Part shown: positions 46,466-58,943 of the stretch, in pieces
Numbering within the stretch: position 1 is the first letter of the stretch
Layout: every line of letters begins with the position of its first letter
DNA from: Vesta saturnalis
Lineage: Eukaryota > Arthropoda > Insecta > Coleoptera > Lampyridae
Direction of reading: 5' to 3'
Assembly: GCA_036346205.1 (NCBI GenBank)
Contig: JARFJB010002197.1
Coordinates: 12,501 to 76,500, forward strand
DNA length: 64,000 bases
Program-made: the position numbers and the translations under genes
The notes under the pieces: model-generated
Told to the model about the DNA's origin: nothing
The model's database searches: none
What the model saw: only the letters and a program-made list of their open reading frames with translations

Positions 46466-46569
46466 AGAAGGTGAATTATCACTATGAGTAGACTGAGATG
46501 AACTACAGTGAAGAGTGCTATCGTCAGCAAAGCAATGGATGGGGTTAGTTGTTGAAGAAATAAGGTCGT

Positions 46570-47317
46570 TTATGTACAGCAGAAAAGTGTAGGCGCTATA
46601 ACGGATCCCTGTGGTACGCCCGCGTTAATGCTAACTTCTTTTGAAAAAAAGCCATCAACTACGACACGTATTCGTCTTTTATCAAGGAAACTAGAAACCC
46701 AGTTGATGAGCGTATCATTTAACCCAAACGAGGTGAGTTTGGCAAGTAAACACTTATGCCAAACTTGGTCAAATGCCTTTGAGATATCTAAAGCGACTAC
46801 AACTGTTTCACCGGACTGCTCTACTGTATTGTTCCAAACTTGGGTCACATATGAAAGAAGATCGCCTGTTGAACGACTTTGCCTAAACCCATATTGGTGG
46901 TCACTAAGGAGTTTGTTAGTTTCAAGGAACGTGAGCAGTTGCTGATTGATGGCTTTTCCATGATTTTAGACAAAATGGAAGTGATGGCAATTGGTCTGTA
47001 ATTTGAGGATCGGTCTTATCACCTTTTTGGGAATAGGTTGAACATTTGCTAACTTCCATGATGAAGGAATTCCCAGAAGATATAGAGATCGTATAGAGCT
47101 TAGATAGGACTGGTAATAGTTCGGGGGAACATTTCTTTAAGACAATAGCTGGGATACCGTCTGGGCCAGTCGCCTTATTGAGATCAAGTCTACTGATGAT
47201 CGATTCCAAGAGCTTGTACCGAAAATGAATTGGTTTCATAACGTATGAAGAAGAGTTGACTAGGGGCACATCTTTTCCAGAATCATTGAGACACGAGTTT
47301 GATGCAAACAAATCCAC
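46570..47317 (-). pseudogene. Reverse-transcriptase fingers and first palm block
   Basis: The frame at 46,922-47,317 has RLDLNKATGPDGIPAIVLKK, the conserved KA.GPDGIP block. A shift follows. The frame at 46,570-46,848 has VVALDISKAFDQVWH, with the first catalytic Asp of the palm, and INAGVPQGSVIAPTLF. A further shift near 46,570 carries into LLYINDLIS and FADDSTLH, where the catalytic Asp pair is intact. Each break looks like a one- or two-base change. Confidence 0.9.
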
Positions 47318-47533
47318 AAAACGTTGGCTTTGTCTACAGAATCAGCAACTACCGATCCGTCAATAGATGTCAGGAAATGAAGATGTTCGAAAGTTTTACT
47401 AATGGCTTTTGCTAAAGACCAAAATTTACGACTGCCTAAAGGAGATGTAGCTAGTTCATTGCATTTTCGTTGTTCGAACAACTTTTTAGTTTTAGTGATG
47501 ACACTTTGCAGATATTTCTAGCACCAACGTATT

Positions 47534-48631
47534 CTACATGACTGTCAACCGATTTATTAGATTTCCATTTAATGTAACATTTGTTTTTAAAGATATTGCA
47601 TCAGAACAAGCCTTATTGAACCAGGGTTGGGAACGTGAATGACCTACACGGTACTGTTTTTCGGAATGTAAACTCCATTCCCATGAGGATGACTTCAGAT
47701 ACTGAAAGAGCGATGTCCGAAGAAGAGGACGACTTAAAACAATATTCACGCCATGGAAAGGTTGCAAAGAAATCCCGTAAATCACTCCATCGAGCTGACT
47801 TAAAACACCACAGGTTCTATCGGTTTTGCGAACAACAGTGGAATTAGGTACAATAGAAATGATTTTTATTAGACAATGGTCGGAAAGACCTAAAGGTGAA
47901 AGAACGGAAGTTTTATAAACAAGAGGGTTTGATGTAAGAAAGAGATCTAGAAGATGTGGAGTATGGTTAGGGTTATCAGGGATTCTTGTGGGTTCAGAAA
48001 TCATTTGTGTGAGATCACATGAAATAGCAAATATTTCCGCACTATTACCAGCGGGATTTGTAGTAGATGAAAATTGAAGCCAATTAGAGTTATGAACATT
48101 GAAATCGCCTACAAATGAGATATCGCAAGATGGAAACTGAGACAGGAGATAGTCAACTTTCATACTAAGGTAATCGAAGAAGTCTTGAAAGTTGCTGTCA
48201 TTAGGAGACCTATAAATGCAAAAGTAGAATTTCACAAAATTAGGACCAGAATGTTTAAACCAAATCACGTCAAAATTTTTATTTTCTAAGGAAGAAACCC
48301 TCTTGCAAGCAATTCTGTCCTTGATGTACGCACATACGCCTCCTTTATATCGAAAGTTGGAGTGAAGATGGTATTGAGGAAATTGCAAGTCGGGTGACTC
48401 GGATCTTTCAGAGGAGACTTGTGTTTCAGATAGAAACAATATATCAGGTTGTAATTGTTCAAGATGTTGGTGAATAGCATTAAGATTAGACCTGATACCG
48501 CGGATGTTGCAGTAGTGAATCAGAAAATTGATACTTTCGATGACCGAGGTCGCTTGGGCCCTGCCCTCCCGGACATCCGAGTGGGGCAGGATTTTACGTC
48601 CGGAATTTATAACCCTAGAAACCACAGCCAT
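47534..48631 (-). pseudogene. Retrotransposon endonuclease (EEP family) domain
   Basis: The 365-residue open frame carries the apurinic/apyrimidinic-like endonuclease that nicks target DNA. Motifs in order are HYCNIRGIRSNL (catalytic Asn), PDILFLSETQVS (catalytic Glu), a region ending WFKHSGPNFVKFYFCIYRSP, CDISFVGDFNVHNSNWL (Asp and Asn), LLDLFLTSNPLVYK and SPLGLSDHCLI (final Asp-His). All catalytic positions look intact, unlike the copy at 14.1 kb. The downstream third of the frame reads out of register after about VVRKTDRT. The first Met is not the native start, since upstream sequence to 48,690 is shared between the two copies. Confidence 0.9.
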
Positions 48632-48690
48632 CTTATTCTTTAATTTGGGACTTTTAATCCGATAGGAAGACAGTGAGGGCGAGAAGAGAA

Positions 48691-49581
48691 TTGAACCTTT
48701 CTTTTATTTTTGTTAATGTAGTGGCCAATATCACAAAATCGATATGCTCGCCAATATTTTTTGCCTCTTATAACATATTAAATCATTTATATTATCTAAT
48801 ATTATGTGAATATGCTTTAGTTTGTTGCAGTAATAACATACCTAATATTTGATAAAGCAGTATGTGCTTGTTTCCTGAATTGTTTTACTTACGATGTTGA
48901 TTTTCACTAAAACGTTATACTATATCACTACGAAACATATCGTAGGTAGCGGACCGCGAAAATTTTATTATTGTAATAAACGTTTGTCAAATCGCCATTG
49001 TTACCGCGAGAGAAAAGATAATTAGTGGATTTTTAATATCTTAAATAATACGTCATAACTTGCTAATGTTTTCGGAATATTTTGTTTTATGTATTTATGA
49101 ATTTATGTAATTGATATTCGAGTAAAGGTTGAACAGAAAAAGGAAACATATATTAGGATAGAGAAACAGGTGTTCTGCCGAAACTGGCGTGACGAATTGT
49201 TGAAACTTGCTATACACGCACACTTGATGTAAAAATGTCACCGATTTAATAATTTATTACGGCGGAACATAGCGCAAATCCAAAGGGATCTTTGTTTGGT
49301 ACGTTGAAACTGGAGATCTATCATATTTTTAATTAATTTAATTAATCTGTAATTAATCGTCGCAGCGCCGAGTTTTAAACCGCGTATTTTAACTCGTCGT
49401 GTTGGTGGTCCAGTGTTTAACTAAGGGGAATATATTCAAGTGTAAATAGATATTTTTATATAAATGAAAGCTCGCAGCAAATCATTTTACAAGCCTATGT
49501 AACGTATTAAAAATCAAACATTGCCTTGCAAAGGTATCTCATTTGCACGCGGGCTCTGTAAGCGGAAATCTGCTAAAATAA
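48691..49581. other. AT-rich DNA, nothing recognised
   Basis: No ORF, no repeat partner and no known motif was found on either strand. Confidence 0.45.
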
Positions 49582-50789
49582 AAGACAGTACAGAGCTCTC
49601 TCTCCCTTGTATTTGAGTGAATTAGCATTGTTGTTTGTTGTTTATATTTATATTTGCGTAGAGGTGGGCCTGGCGAACGGGTACACGATACCGCTTGGTT
49701 ATTAATTGTAATAGGCAATTGCCGAGTATGTATATACTCCCGGGTCCAGATGACCATTAAACACCTCGAATTTTATTTTTGTTTTTATTGTTGTATAGAT
49801 GAATGTGTAACCTGAGAAAAGGGCGCTGTATTTTTCTAACGCACTCAGACTTATATATTGGCCACGATATTATGATCTATTTATAACACCCTTGTTTTAA
49901 TGAGTTTTTTTTCTGTCAGTTTGTTTAAGTAGAATTGTTTGCCTGCGAACTAATTTCTCTTTATATGTAATTTATTGTAATTTTATGTATGTATTTTGTG
50001 CTTTAGTAGTCACTAAACAATTGTGTACGTGTAAATTCCTTGTCTATTTTCTTTTGTCCTTGCCTTTACTTTATTATCACCTGTGCAATTTTACTGTTGT
50101 ATTTTATACGTACCGTAATTTGCCTTATTGTTTTATGTGCTTATTTACTTAAAGACCAGCAAGATTGGTTTTAAGACAGTACAGAGCTCTCTCTCTCTCT
50201 CCCTCTCTCTTGTATTTGGGTGAATTAGCATTGTTGTTTGTTGTTTATTTTATGTTTGTGTAGAGGTGGGCCTGGCGAACGGGTACAGGATACCGCTTGG
50301 TTATTAACTGTAATAGGCAATTGCCGAGTATGTACATACTCCCGGGTCCAGATGACCATTAAACACTTCGAATTTTATGTTTGTTTTTATTGTTGTATAG
50401 ACAAATGTGTAACCTGAGAAAAGGGCGCTGAATTTTTCTGACGCACTCAAACTTATATATTGGTCACGATATTATATCTATTTATAACTTACCCTTGTTT
50501 TAATGGGTTTTTTTTTGGGTCAGTTGGTTTAAGTAGAATTGTTTACCTGCGAACTAATTTCTCTTGACATGTAATTTATTGTAATTTTATGTATGTATTT
50601 TGTGCTTTAGTAGTCACTAAACAATTGTGTACGTGTAAATTCCTTGTCTATTTTCTTTTGTCCTTGCCTTTACCTTATTATCACCTGTGCAATTTTACTG
50701 TTGTATTTTATACGTACCGTAATTTGCCTTATTGTTTTATGTGCTTATTTACTTAAAGACCAGCATGATTGGTTTCAAGACAGTACAGA

Positions 50790-50832
<43 letters not shown>

Positions 50833-51388
50833 TTTGGGTGAATTAGCATTGTTGTTTGTTGTTTATTTTGTTTGTGTAGAGGTGGGCCTGGCGAACGGGT
50901 ACAGGATACCGCTTGGTTATTAATTGTAATAGGCAATTGCCGAGTATGTACATACTCCCGGGTCCAGATGACCATTAAACACCTCAAATTTTATTTTTGT
51001 TTTTATTGTTGTATAGATGAATGTGTAACCTGAGAAAAGGGCGCTGTATTTTTCTAACGCACTCAAACTTATATATTGGTCACGATATTATGATCTATTT
51101 ATAACACCCTTGTTTTAATGAGTTTTTTTTGTGTCAGTTTAAGTAGAATTGTTTACCTGCGAACTAATTTCTCTTGATATGTAATTTATTGTAATTTTAT
51201 GTATGTCTTTTGTGCTTTAGTAGTCACTAAACAATTGTGTACGTGTAAATTCCTTGTCTATTTTCTTTTGTCCTTGCCTTTACCTTATTATCACCTGTGC
51301 AATTTTACTGTTGTATTTTATACGTACCGTAATTTGGCTTATTGTTTTATGTGCTTATTTACTTAAAGACCAGCATGATTGGTTTTAA
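49582..51388 (+). repeat. Tandem triplication of a roughly 600 bp unit
   Basis: Units begin aagacagtacagagc at 49,582, 50,173 and 50,777, giving periods of 591, 604 and about 612 bp. Each unit has the same order: a CT-rich tract, gaggtgggcctggcgaacgg, gagtatgtatatactcccgg or gagtatgtacatactcccgg, taacctgagaaaagggcgct, a T-run, and gaccagca.gattggttt at the end. Differences between units are few and mostly in the CT, TA and T tracts, so the triplication is young. The array stops at ggttttaaagggctac (51,381). The left boundary coincides with the CT tract. No coding frame is shared between units. The palindromic gagtatgtacatactc is conserved in all three. Confidence 0.95.
50793..50829. repeat. 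(CT)18 microsatellite in the third unit
   Basis: Pure CT run of 37 bp. The corresponding tract is shorter and interrupted in unit 2 (about 50,187-50,210) and short in unit 1 (about 49,595-49,606), so it has expanded along the array. Confidence 0.95.
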
Positions 51389-51674
51389 AGGGCTACATGT
51401 TTGGTATTACGATTTTTATTCTGATTATCTATGACACCATAGTGGGTGTGACTAGATGGTTTTTTTATTGTGTTTATGTGTAACTAAACTGCTTCTTATT
51501 CATTTTTCTCTCAATGTTAAATCTTGTACGCACTTTAACCTGATTTAATGGTGTTTTGTTATATATTTAACCCTTTCATTATTTTTTTGTTATTTGATTT
51601 ATTAATGTACTTGTGCAATTATTTATTTATGAATAATGTGGGTTTTATTGGTGGTTCTTTCCCACAATAGTACA

Positions 51675-51711
51675 TTAACGGGCTGAACCACCATTGTGCA
51701 AAGCCCGTTAA
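51675..51711. other. Perfect 10 bp hairpin
   Basis: ttaacgggct (51,675-51,684) and agcccgttaa (51,702-51,711) form a perfect 10 bp stem with a 17-base loop. A run of seven T follows. A second pairing is possible between ggtggttc at about 51,651 and gaaccacc within the loop region at about 51,685. It is GC-richer than its surroundings. No gene abuts it. Confidence 0.6.
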
Positions 51712-52019
51712 TTTTTTTACCTTCCCCACATGATGCAACACTTACCTCATACAGTCTATCGTACCTACCACTAGACGGCCAATTCGTTTGATGAGATTCG
51801 AGGATTGCGAGTAATTAAATATCAGACTTGTAAATAAATTGTAATGTTTTAATTATTGCCAGGAAAGTCAAAGTAAGGCAAGCAATTAATTTGAGTAACA
51901 GTAACATTATTGTCAGTAAAGTCAAGATAAATCACTTAGCGATTGTTTTGCTCTCGAATTTGCATTATTGCAAATAAGTTCAAATTACACTTTTCAAGAT
52001 AGGGTACCTGGGGGACCTT

Positions 52020-52860
52020 ACAATATGAACCTAAAAGATTTCATTTTTAACAGTAAAGAATTTGCCACATTTCTTGTATCACAATCTCTTGTATTATCGG
52101 AATAGAGCGTATATAAAACATCATATATTTTACCTAAATTGTGCCTTTTAGTGCATCGATTCTGCTTCCTCATCCAGTATCCGGAAGGAATGTTAAAGTA
52201 GGGATTTCATCTTTTAATACCTGCCAACGTTTATTTTATGCAGAGAAGAAAACATATAGCTCTTGTACAATTGCAAAAAAACTTGTTATTTCTAAAGACG
52301 CTTTAGCAGCATTATTAACGACTAAATTTAAACTGTGGGCTACACAAGGCACATAAAAAGCAGTAGGGTTTAAGTGAAGAATTTTTTTGCTCTCCATTAT
52401 TGTGACGCTTCATGTTTGCACCCACTATCCCCTTAGATCATCTAAATAATGTTGTGAATCTTCAAAAAATCTATTACAACATTAGTTATACCCTGGCTTG
52501 TTGATCTAGATATTGAAAGAATCCTGAAAAGTGCTCCCTAATTTCAATTTGCTTTGATTCATGACTTAACGGAACAAATCGTACCACATCAGTAAGTTGG
52601 TCGTGGTGACTTATATAAGGTGTAGAGTCTAAAATAATGAAATAATACTATCTTCCAGCAGGTTTATTATTTCGTATATTGTCTTCCCGAAAGGGAAATA
52701 AGTTAATTTTGAATATAAACTCTCAAATGGTGAGACATAATTGTTGAATTTTTGTTAATTCTAGAGATTTAATATTATCATACTGTGCAATTGTTTCTAT
52801 TAATTTAAAAAAAAAATCCATTTTGTTGCTCGTTTTTTAATATAGAATATACTAGCCAAC
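52020..52860 (-). pseudogene. hAT-type transposase relic (DUF4371 family)
   Basis: Minus-strand translation gives FIILDSTPYISHHDQLTDVV (about 52,640), SKQIEIREHFSGFF (about 52,550), a GIVGANM remnant, LNPTAFYVPCVAHSLNLVVN (about 52,330), SFFAIVQELYVFFSAEKKRW (about 52,260) and GWGSRIDALK (about 52,160). This is the DUF4371 hAT order, including the CxxHSLNL block and a decayed TRWESR-type block. It resembles the element at 12.1-13.3 kb but is too diverged to call the same family from this alone. It ends without the dimerisation domain. Confidence 0.85.
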
Positions 52861-52999
52861 TCTTGAAATTATTTTCCCGTTACTTAATCTTTTTTATAAT
52901 ATGCAGATGAGAAACCTCTGCACGCTTTATCCAAGGAAAGGTTTACTTCTGTTTCTGTAAGTTGGGTTATGCGTAATTCTACTAAACATAATTTAACTT

Positions 53000-54009
53000 G
53001 TCGATTACTTATATACAACTTATATACTTTTATGCCGAATTTGTATTTTATTTTTTATATATTGTTTGAAACGGAGGCGTCCACGGAATGGTACCATCGT
53101 CTCATCTGTACACAACTTTGAACCAGGTGTGACAAATATTTTGGAATCTTTCTAGTAATTTGGTTACCAATGGACTCAGTTTTCGGAGTCTGTCATTGTC
53201 AAGAGAAGGAACTTCATTATCGCTGAAGTGCACCATAGCCAAGAGCAGTTCGAATCTGTTTCAGGGTAAAATTTTGGAAATCTCATTGGAATACAAAGTA
53301 CTCTTCCTCCAATATGATCGCAGTGATTGCTGTTTTACCAAACCCATCCACAGAAGAACACCCAAAAATTTTTCGATTTCTAAATTATTAGTAGGAATCA
53401 ACACAGGATTTTGGTTTATTTGGTTTGGCCAAGCATTGTTCGGCGTAGCGATTAGCTTCCAGTACAATATGGGTCACTATTTCTCGGTCAAATATAATTT
53501 GAAAATATCAATTGGGGTTTTATTATAGAAATCTTCATATATTTGAGTGTCAATACCATGTTCTGAACCACAAAAGGAAACTGTTTTAGTGAGGTACCGT
53601 CGACTGAACGCCAATTCAATTGGGAAATGTCAATATTATTATCTTGGTCTTCGATCTCTTCGTCTTCACTAGCAACACTCTCCTCGGTATATTGAGGAAT
53701 AACATCTTCTATTATTTAATCTATATCCCCGTTCACTTGATTATTAGGTGCTCGACTCGTTGAAGCGCCATCATTTTGAATATGCAATTTTTTCCCTGAA
53801 CAATCAACTCTCAAACGTTTTTTCTTTAGCTGAGCAAAATTACTTGTAGAACTACTACCACTACTGTCTGACTCACTGCCACATGGGGAATACGGATCAG
53901 ATAAGTATACATCCCCAAACAGCTCACTACTAGCACTGTCTTGATCCGATAATATTTCATTCCACAATTGTGAAAGTCTTTTTTGGTAGGCCTCGTATTC
54001 CGACATCAC
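53000..54009 (-). pseudogene. piggyBac transposase relic, N-terminal half to catalytic core
   Basis: The N-terminal frame (53,716-54,009) is acidic and Ser-rich with GSESDSSGSSSTSNFAQLKK and continues through SVDGTSLKQFPF, typical of the long acidic leader of piggyBac proteins. After stops and shifts the catalytic part appears around 53,090 as KLCTDETMVPFRGRLRFKQY, a strong piggyBac match to the D-E-x-M-x-P-F-x-G-R motif with its Asp present. The part between has WVFFCGW-like remnants. The C-terminus is missing, the relic abutting the hAT relic at 52.9 kb. It is not the other half of the 34.2 kb fragment in any demonstrable way. Confidence 0.8.
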
Positions 54010-55059
54010 TAAATTTGATGTTCACGAGTTTACAAACAGTAATTTGGACAACCGTACGTACAATACAAACAACACTCCACTAATGAATAAAAGCGTAACA
54101 CGACTCGAAGCAGGAAAAGATGCGACTACAAGCACGTTTTGACTTGCAAAAAGCGCGACGCGACTTGTGAGATATAAGGAATACCTCAAAAAATGAAATA
54201 AAAGGGAAAATAATAGACTTTGAGGAAAAAATCAAGTGATTATATTAAACTGAAGCTAAAAACAAGCGAATTTGACAATAATAACGGTTAGGCCCAGTGG
54301 ATCGGATTTTTAGATTCTACTGTGGCTCTTAACGTGTTAATGCGTTTTTTTTTTACAAAAATCTTTCATCTAGATGTATAAGTTTATCCTATTAGTTAGG
54401 TAACCGTGCGTAAAAAATTTACCATAAAGTGTACTTACGTTTAAAACATTTGCAGCCGCCGCAACTCAACGGTAATCAACAAATCGAACACAAAAATTGC
54501 GCATCAAGGAACAATATTTTAATGTTGTTGAAACTGATACTTTCGGGATCCAAATGAGAAATTTCAACTCGGTGCGCGTATTTATAAAGTATAGTTTTAA
54601 ACAAGTTATTTCCTGCAAAATCCTGCACTCTGCCGAAAAACTAATACCGACGCGACCGAAAACACAGGTTCCAACCAATTACGAAGTAAGAAGTAACACG
54701 TTTTTAAAACAAACGTTGACTTTTTTACAGTATTTTCAATTATATGGAATATTTTCTTACATAAGGAATAAAAATGCCTTAGCATAATTATCACAATTTT
54801 ATATTAAATAGACAAATGAAAGAGTGGGAAGATTTTAAACGATGGAAGCTCGGCTTATGATTTCCTGCGAATATTCTAAACAGTAGATTTTATTTTTCTT
54901 AATTAAGCTCAAAGTATGGCGAGATTCATAATTAAGAAGTAAAGTGAATCGTTTCTAAAGGAGTTCCTGTTATATATCATTTATGTAAAGATTATAGTTA
55001 AAAATAAATCGAATATAAAAACTTCACAATTCGGTGACAATATACGTTTACACGCAACA
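54010..55059. other. No gene recognised
   Basis: AT-rich. About 54,280-54,330 contains aacggttaggcccagtggat, possibly part of the terminal region of the adjacent piggyBac relic. Short open frames at 54.5-54.8 kb have no recognisable domain. Confidence 0.4.
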
Positions 55060-56060
55060 GTAACACTCCAAAAAATAGTAAAAGAGAATTAGAGCAAGCA
55101 ATAAGTGATATCACAGATATGGCGGTACATACCAAAATTGAGTTAGGGGTGCCGCAAGGCTCGATTCTTGGCCCCCTATTGTATATAATATATACAACTG
55201 ACATAATAAAATCAGTCTCCCATTATCAAGTTCAAGCGTATGCTGATGACATTCAATTATATACAACATCAGAGTTTAAAAACCATCTAATAGTTAATCG
55301 GAATATCAAAGTAGAGCTGGAACGAATTAGAATGCTATCAGAAGAGTTTAATTTGAAGTTGAATCCTCTAAAAACGAATTGTATGTTATTTGGGAGCGTA
55401 AAAAAGATTGCAACGTTGAAGAATTAATTCATTGAACATACAAATCAGAAGAGTAAATGTTGAAGTAGTAGAGCATGTGAGCAATTTGGGGTTGGTAGTT
55501 GATAAAAATCTTAGATTTAAGGAACATGTCAAAAAATCTTACAAAAAGCATATGGACCTTTAAGATTATTATACAGTAGTCGATACTTTTTAAACTTTCA
55601 CCTAAAGAAAATGTTGTGCGAGTCTTTAGTTCTCAGCCACTTCAATTACTGCGACGTGTTGTATGGTCCGTGTCTAACGACTACCGACAAGAATAGAATA
55701 CAGAAGACGAAAAATTCATGTGTACAGTTTGTTTGGTTTACGGAAATATGATCACATCTCTGAAAAATTTAATTTGGTTGGATGAGAATGGAAGAACGCA
55801 AAACTCTGCATCTAGGGTCGTATAACAAAAGGTCATGTTTGATAACGATTTACAGCCCCTGCGCTCAAAATTTCCTAATCGTACTAGTTTTCATGGAGTT
55901 AACATCCGTAATAAAGGCACTATTAGCATACCTACTCATCATACAGTTATATTTAAAAGATCTTTTACAAACAATGCAATTAAATTATATAATGGATTAC
56001 CAAATGAATTCAAAACTCTACTTGTCTATATATTAATACTTATTGATTTGGAGTGAGCAT
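55060..56060 (+). pseudogene. Non-LTR reverse-transcriptase relic (CR1/jockey group)
   Basis: The frame at 55,119-55,427 has LGVPQGSILGPLLYIIYTTD and VQAYADDIQLYTTS, the palm with an intact YADD. It then has FNLKLNPLKTNCMLFG. After shifts come SSRYFLNFHLKKMLCESLVL, SHFNYCDVLYGPCL, KNRIQKTKNSCVQFVW (about 55,600-55,740) and, in later frames, NNAIKLYNGLPNEFKTLL (about 55,980). The order is that of a CR1/jockey-group reverse transcriptase. The 5' part is lost. A likely 3' end is at about 56,215, where aataaagtcg is followed by (TTA)n, a common 3' tail. Three or more frameshifts make it dead. Confidence 0.85.
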
Positions 56061-56220
56061 GACTGGTTGAGTTGGAGTAACCAAATGTGCTAGACTCCGC
56101 CAGTCATGTATTCAATTTCCTGTTGTATGTACGTGTTTGTTGTTTGATTTGTTGGTAGTTAAGTATGCTGCTACTTGTATCGACTATTTCAATAAAGTCG
56201 TATTATATTATTATTATCTG

Positions 56221-58461
56221 TGTTGATATTCATATAAATTAAAGGAGCAGTGGGCAGTGGATTAATTGTGATCCTGGAAAAAAATAATACTCCTACAATT
56301 TAACAAAAAATGAAATTTTAATACGCTGCGCTTAAACAAAACCTAGGAGACAAATGAAGCACTCCGATAACTACATTACTTAAGCGAATCAAAATGTCTC
56401 ACTTTAAATGATCAAGTTAGTCTTTTATTTTTGTATGCTTAGATTTTGAAATATATGTGCTACATGCATGTTATGGTTGTTCCATAGTTATTTGCAATTT
56501 TTCGCTTTTCCAATTTTTCTGTAACCGGGTATCTATCTTCGCCCCTTCGGTTTGCCGCTAGTGTACCCTGCACCCATTGCACCAACTGGTCAGAACGACC
56601 TTGGGGGTACTTATGATAATAGATAGATATGTCTGGTCATTGTGCGTTTGGGGATCTAATAATTGATGCCTTCAAAAATATTGTATGTAAGGATTAATGT
56701 TGATGTTAAAAAAGGAGTAAATTTGATTGGGAGATGTTGTGAGAATTTTTTCATGGGATTTTTAGTTTAAGCATGTGCTATATAAAAGCTGAATTACGAA
56801 CCATTTAAGATTTAATATCTAAGATTTAACATTCATAGTTTAAAAGTTAAAAGTAAGGTTATAAGGAATGTATGTGACTGTTTAAGGTTTTATGATTTAA
56901 TATTAAAGAAAAGTTGGTCTAACTTTAACTTCTTAATTCTAAAACGTTAAATATTAAATGAAAACCGCTTAAATACTAAATCTATAAAACGCTCACTAAA
57001 ATATTAAATCATAAATATTAATTTAAATACTTATTCAATTTTAAATCCTAAATGGTGCATAAACTAGTCTTAACATGCGAAGGGCATGTCAGAAGGTGAA
57101 CATAAATAGTTTCGCGTTAAGATATTTCGGGCTTGCAGAAGGCACCAAGAAAAATCAGCTACGAAGGATTTCTATTTAGCAAATAAAAAGTGTGATAATA
57201 AAATTCCAGGACATTAGCATTAAGGGTTAGAAATCAATGTTTAGAAAAGCATATTTTGGGATATAACCTGGTGATGTAGCGCAGATTCACGCGAAAACTT
57301 TTAAGTCAATATGTAGAACAAATTATAACATTAATATTTTTAAACCTATTCCTTTTCGTTTGTTTTAATTACTCATAAATTAAAAATATGGATTACTGAT
57401 TAGTAAAGTCTCCCTTATTTGGTTTATATATATACACATATCGCAATGCTTTAAAATAAGAAAAAGTCACCAAGCATAATATACGTCAATGTAAGACGCC
57501 ACGTGCTGGACACTTCTAGAACTAAATTATACATATTTTTCACCTATCAACTTAAGGCCCTAACTTTTTTTGCAGAAATGACGTTAACGGTGCATACCGA
57601 TAGCTAATTTTTAATTTTTACAATTATACAAGTGAGGCCCTTATACAGTCCTCACAAAGACTCTGGCCACACTTTAAATGCAATTTGTCTATTGAAGTGG
57701 CTCACTTTATGGAATGGAAGAAAATATATATGGGTGGCCCTAAATTGCATAGCCAAAAGTATAAGGAAGATTACTTAAGTAAAAATAAGCCGATTTAACT
57801 AAACTTGCCTTAGTTCAAACGTTGATAATAACGAAGCTACAGGGTGTCAAAGTTGAAAAAATAAATCACATTTTCTTTCATATCTTTCGACTGTTTTGAG
57901 CTAATTTTATAACATTTCGTGTATGGGAGTTTCTTGGAATAAGAAATTCAAATTTACCATCGATTTCGGTCTATTTCCTAGAGGGCACTACAAGCGACCA
58001 TTAGGACATGTTTAAATCGCAACAACTTTTTTGTGTTACACTGTAGGCCCTTTTAGTATGGAATAATAGTTTTCCCTACCTTTTCTGCTTAAAAAAGGTA
58101 TACCTTCTTGATATCGCTAAGAGCACCGGTTTCCGGGAAAAACGCATCTAAAGCTCATGATGCATGCAAATTATCCAAAAGTATCAAAATAACTTATTTG
58201 ACTATCCAAATTTTTTTTTCGCAATAACAATTAGTTTTAATTAATTTCAATTAATTTTGAATCTTTTTTCTTTCGTAAAAAATTTGGATAAGACGAACGG
58301 TTTAGCCAGGAAAAAATATTTTCTAATACATTGTACATTTGCGCAAGCGCTTTTACTCAGGTAAAAAACTTTAGCCGCCTTTGCTTTTTAGTTACCATAT
58401 CGACAGTTGAATTTATTTATGAAACGTTAGTTTTTTTTGTCGCTTTTCCGTTGATAACGAT
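56221..58461. other. AT-rich DNA with a TTAAA-rich imperfect inverted repeat at about 56.8-57.06 kb
   Basis: Around 56,796 gaaccatttaagatttaat and around 57,040 attttaaatcctaaatggtg are imperfect inverted partners, with many ttaaat words between, as in a small hairpin MITE. At 57,839 the word acagggtgtcaaag recurs. No gene was found. Confidence 0.45.
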
Positions 58462-58507
58462 CCATAATTGACGAGGTGACAGCATGAAGAGGTTATGTGA
58501 CAAAAAG
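58462..58507 (+). repeat. Left terminal inverted repeat of the 4.77 kb candidate
   Basis: Pairs with 63,184-63,229. Differences are at five of 46 positions, scattered and mostly transitions. It contains one 17 bp motif copy at 58,482-58,498, in the plus orientation. Confidence 0.85.
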
Positions 58508-58943
58508 TTAGTTCTGAGATAATTGGACTTAAAGTTTAAAGCCTGGAAATTTTTAAGATATGCATCTTTCTTTTCCAAACAACATTAATGCACTCCTAAT
58601 AAGTATAAAATTCTTTCAATGGGGTGATAAACTACAATACTTGCATACTGAAATTTTAAAAAATGTTTATTTGTACTATAACTCCTTCATCCATAAGAAA
58701 ATTTTAATTTTTTTTACTTTTTTACATGTCAACGAAAGGTATGTGCACTTACCTATTTTATCCCTCTGTACGTTTTTATCCAAATTATGGGTGTTGCACA
58801 TTCAACTTCTTTTTCATATTGAAAGATTAGGAGAAAAAGACAGTAATATTCATAAAATAGGCAAAGAATTTTCTATGAAAGTTGTTTAAAATGATAAACT
58901 ATGTAAAATAGGATATGATAGGAAGTTGGTAAAAGAAAAAAAA

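Larger units (their letters stand above)
45587..48690 (-). mobile_element. CR1-like non-LTR retrotransposon, ORF2 nearly complete
   Basis: Reading the minus strand gives an endonuclease (47,534-48,631), a linker (47,260-47,481), reverse-transcriptase fingers (46,922-47,317), palm (46,570-46,848) and palm-thumb (45,650-46,540), then a short 3' UTR. An oligo-A tail appears as the run of T at about 45,587-45,601 on the given strand. The order and motifs fit the CR1/L2/Kiri group of non-LTR elements; the exact clade cannot be fixed by eye. No ORF1 is recognised upstream of 48,690. Four or five frameshifts break the ORF, but few in-frame stops occur, so the copy is not ancient. A second, 3'-truncated copy lies at 13.4-15.0 kb. 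Confidence 0.9.

Noticed and set aside
51640..51720. A bacterial intrinsic terminator or horizontally acquired bacterial segment
   Set aside because: A hairpin with a T-run alone is not enough in an AT-rich eukaryotic genome, and there is no adjacent bacterial-type gene.
34230..54009. The piggyBac pieces at 34.2 and 53.0 kb as two halves of one split element
   Set aside because: They lie 19 kb apart with unrelated elements between, and there is no overlap to test identity. Each can be an independent relic.
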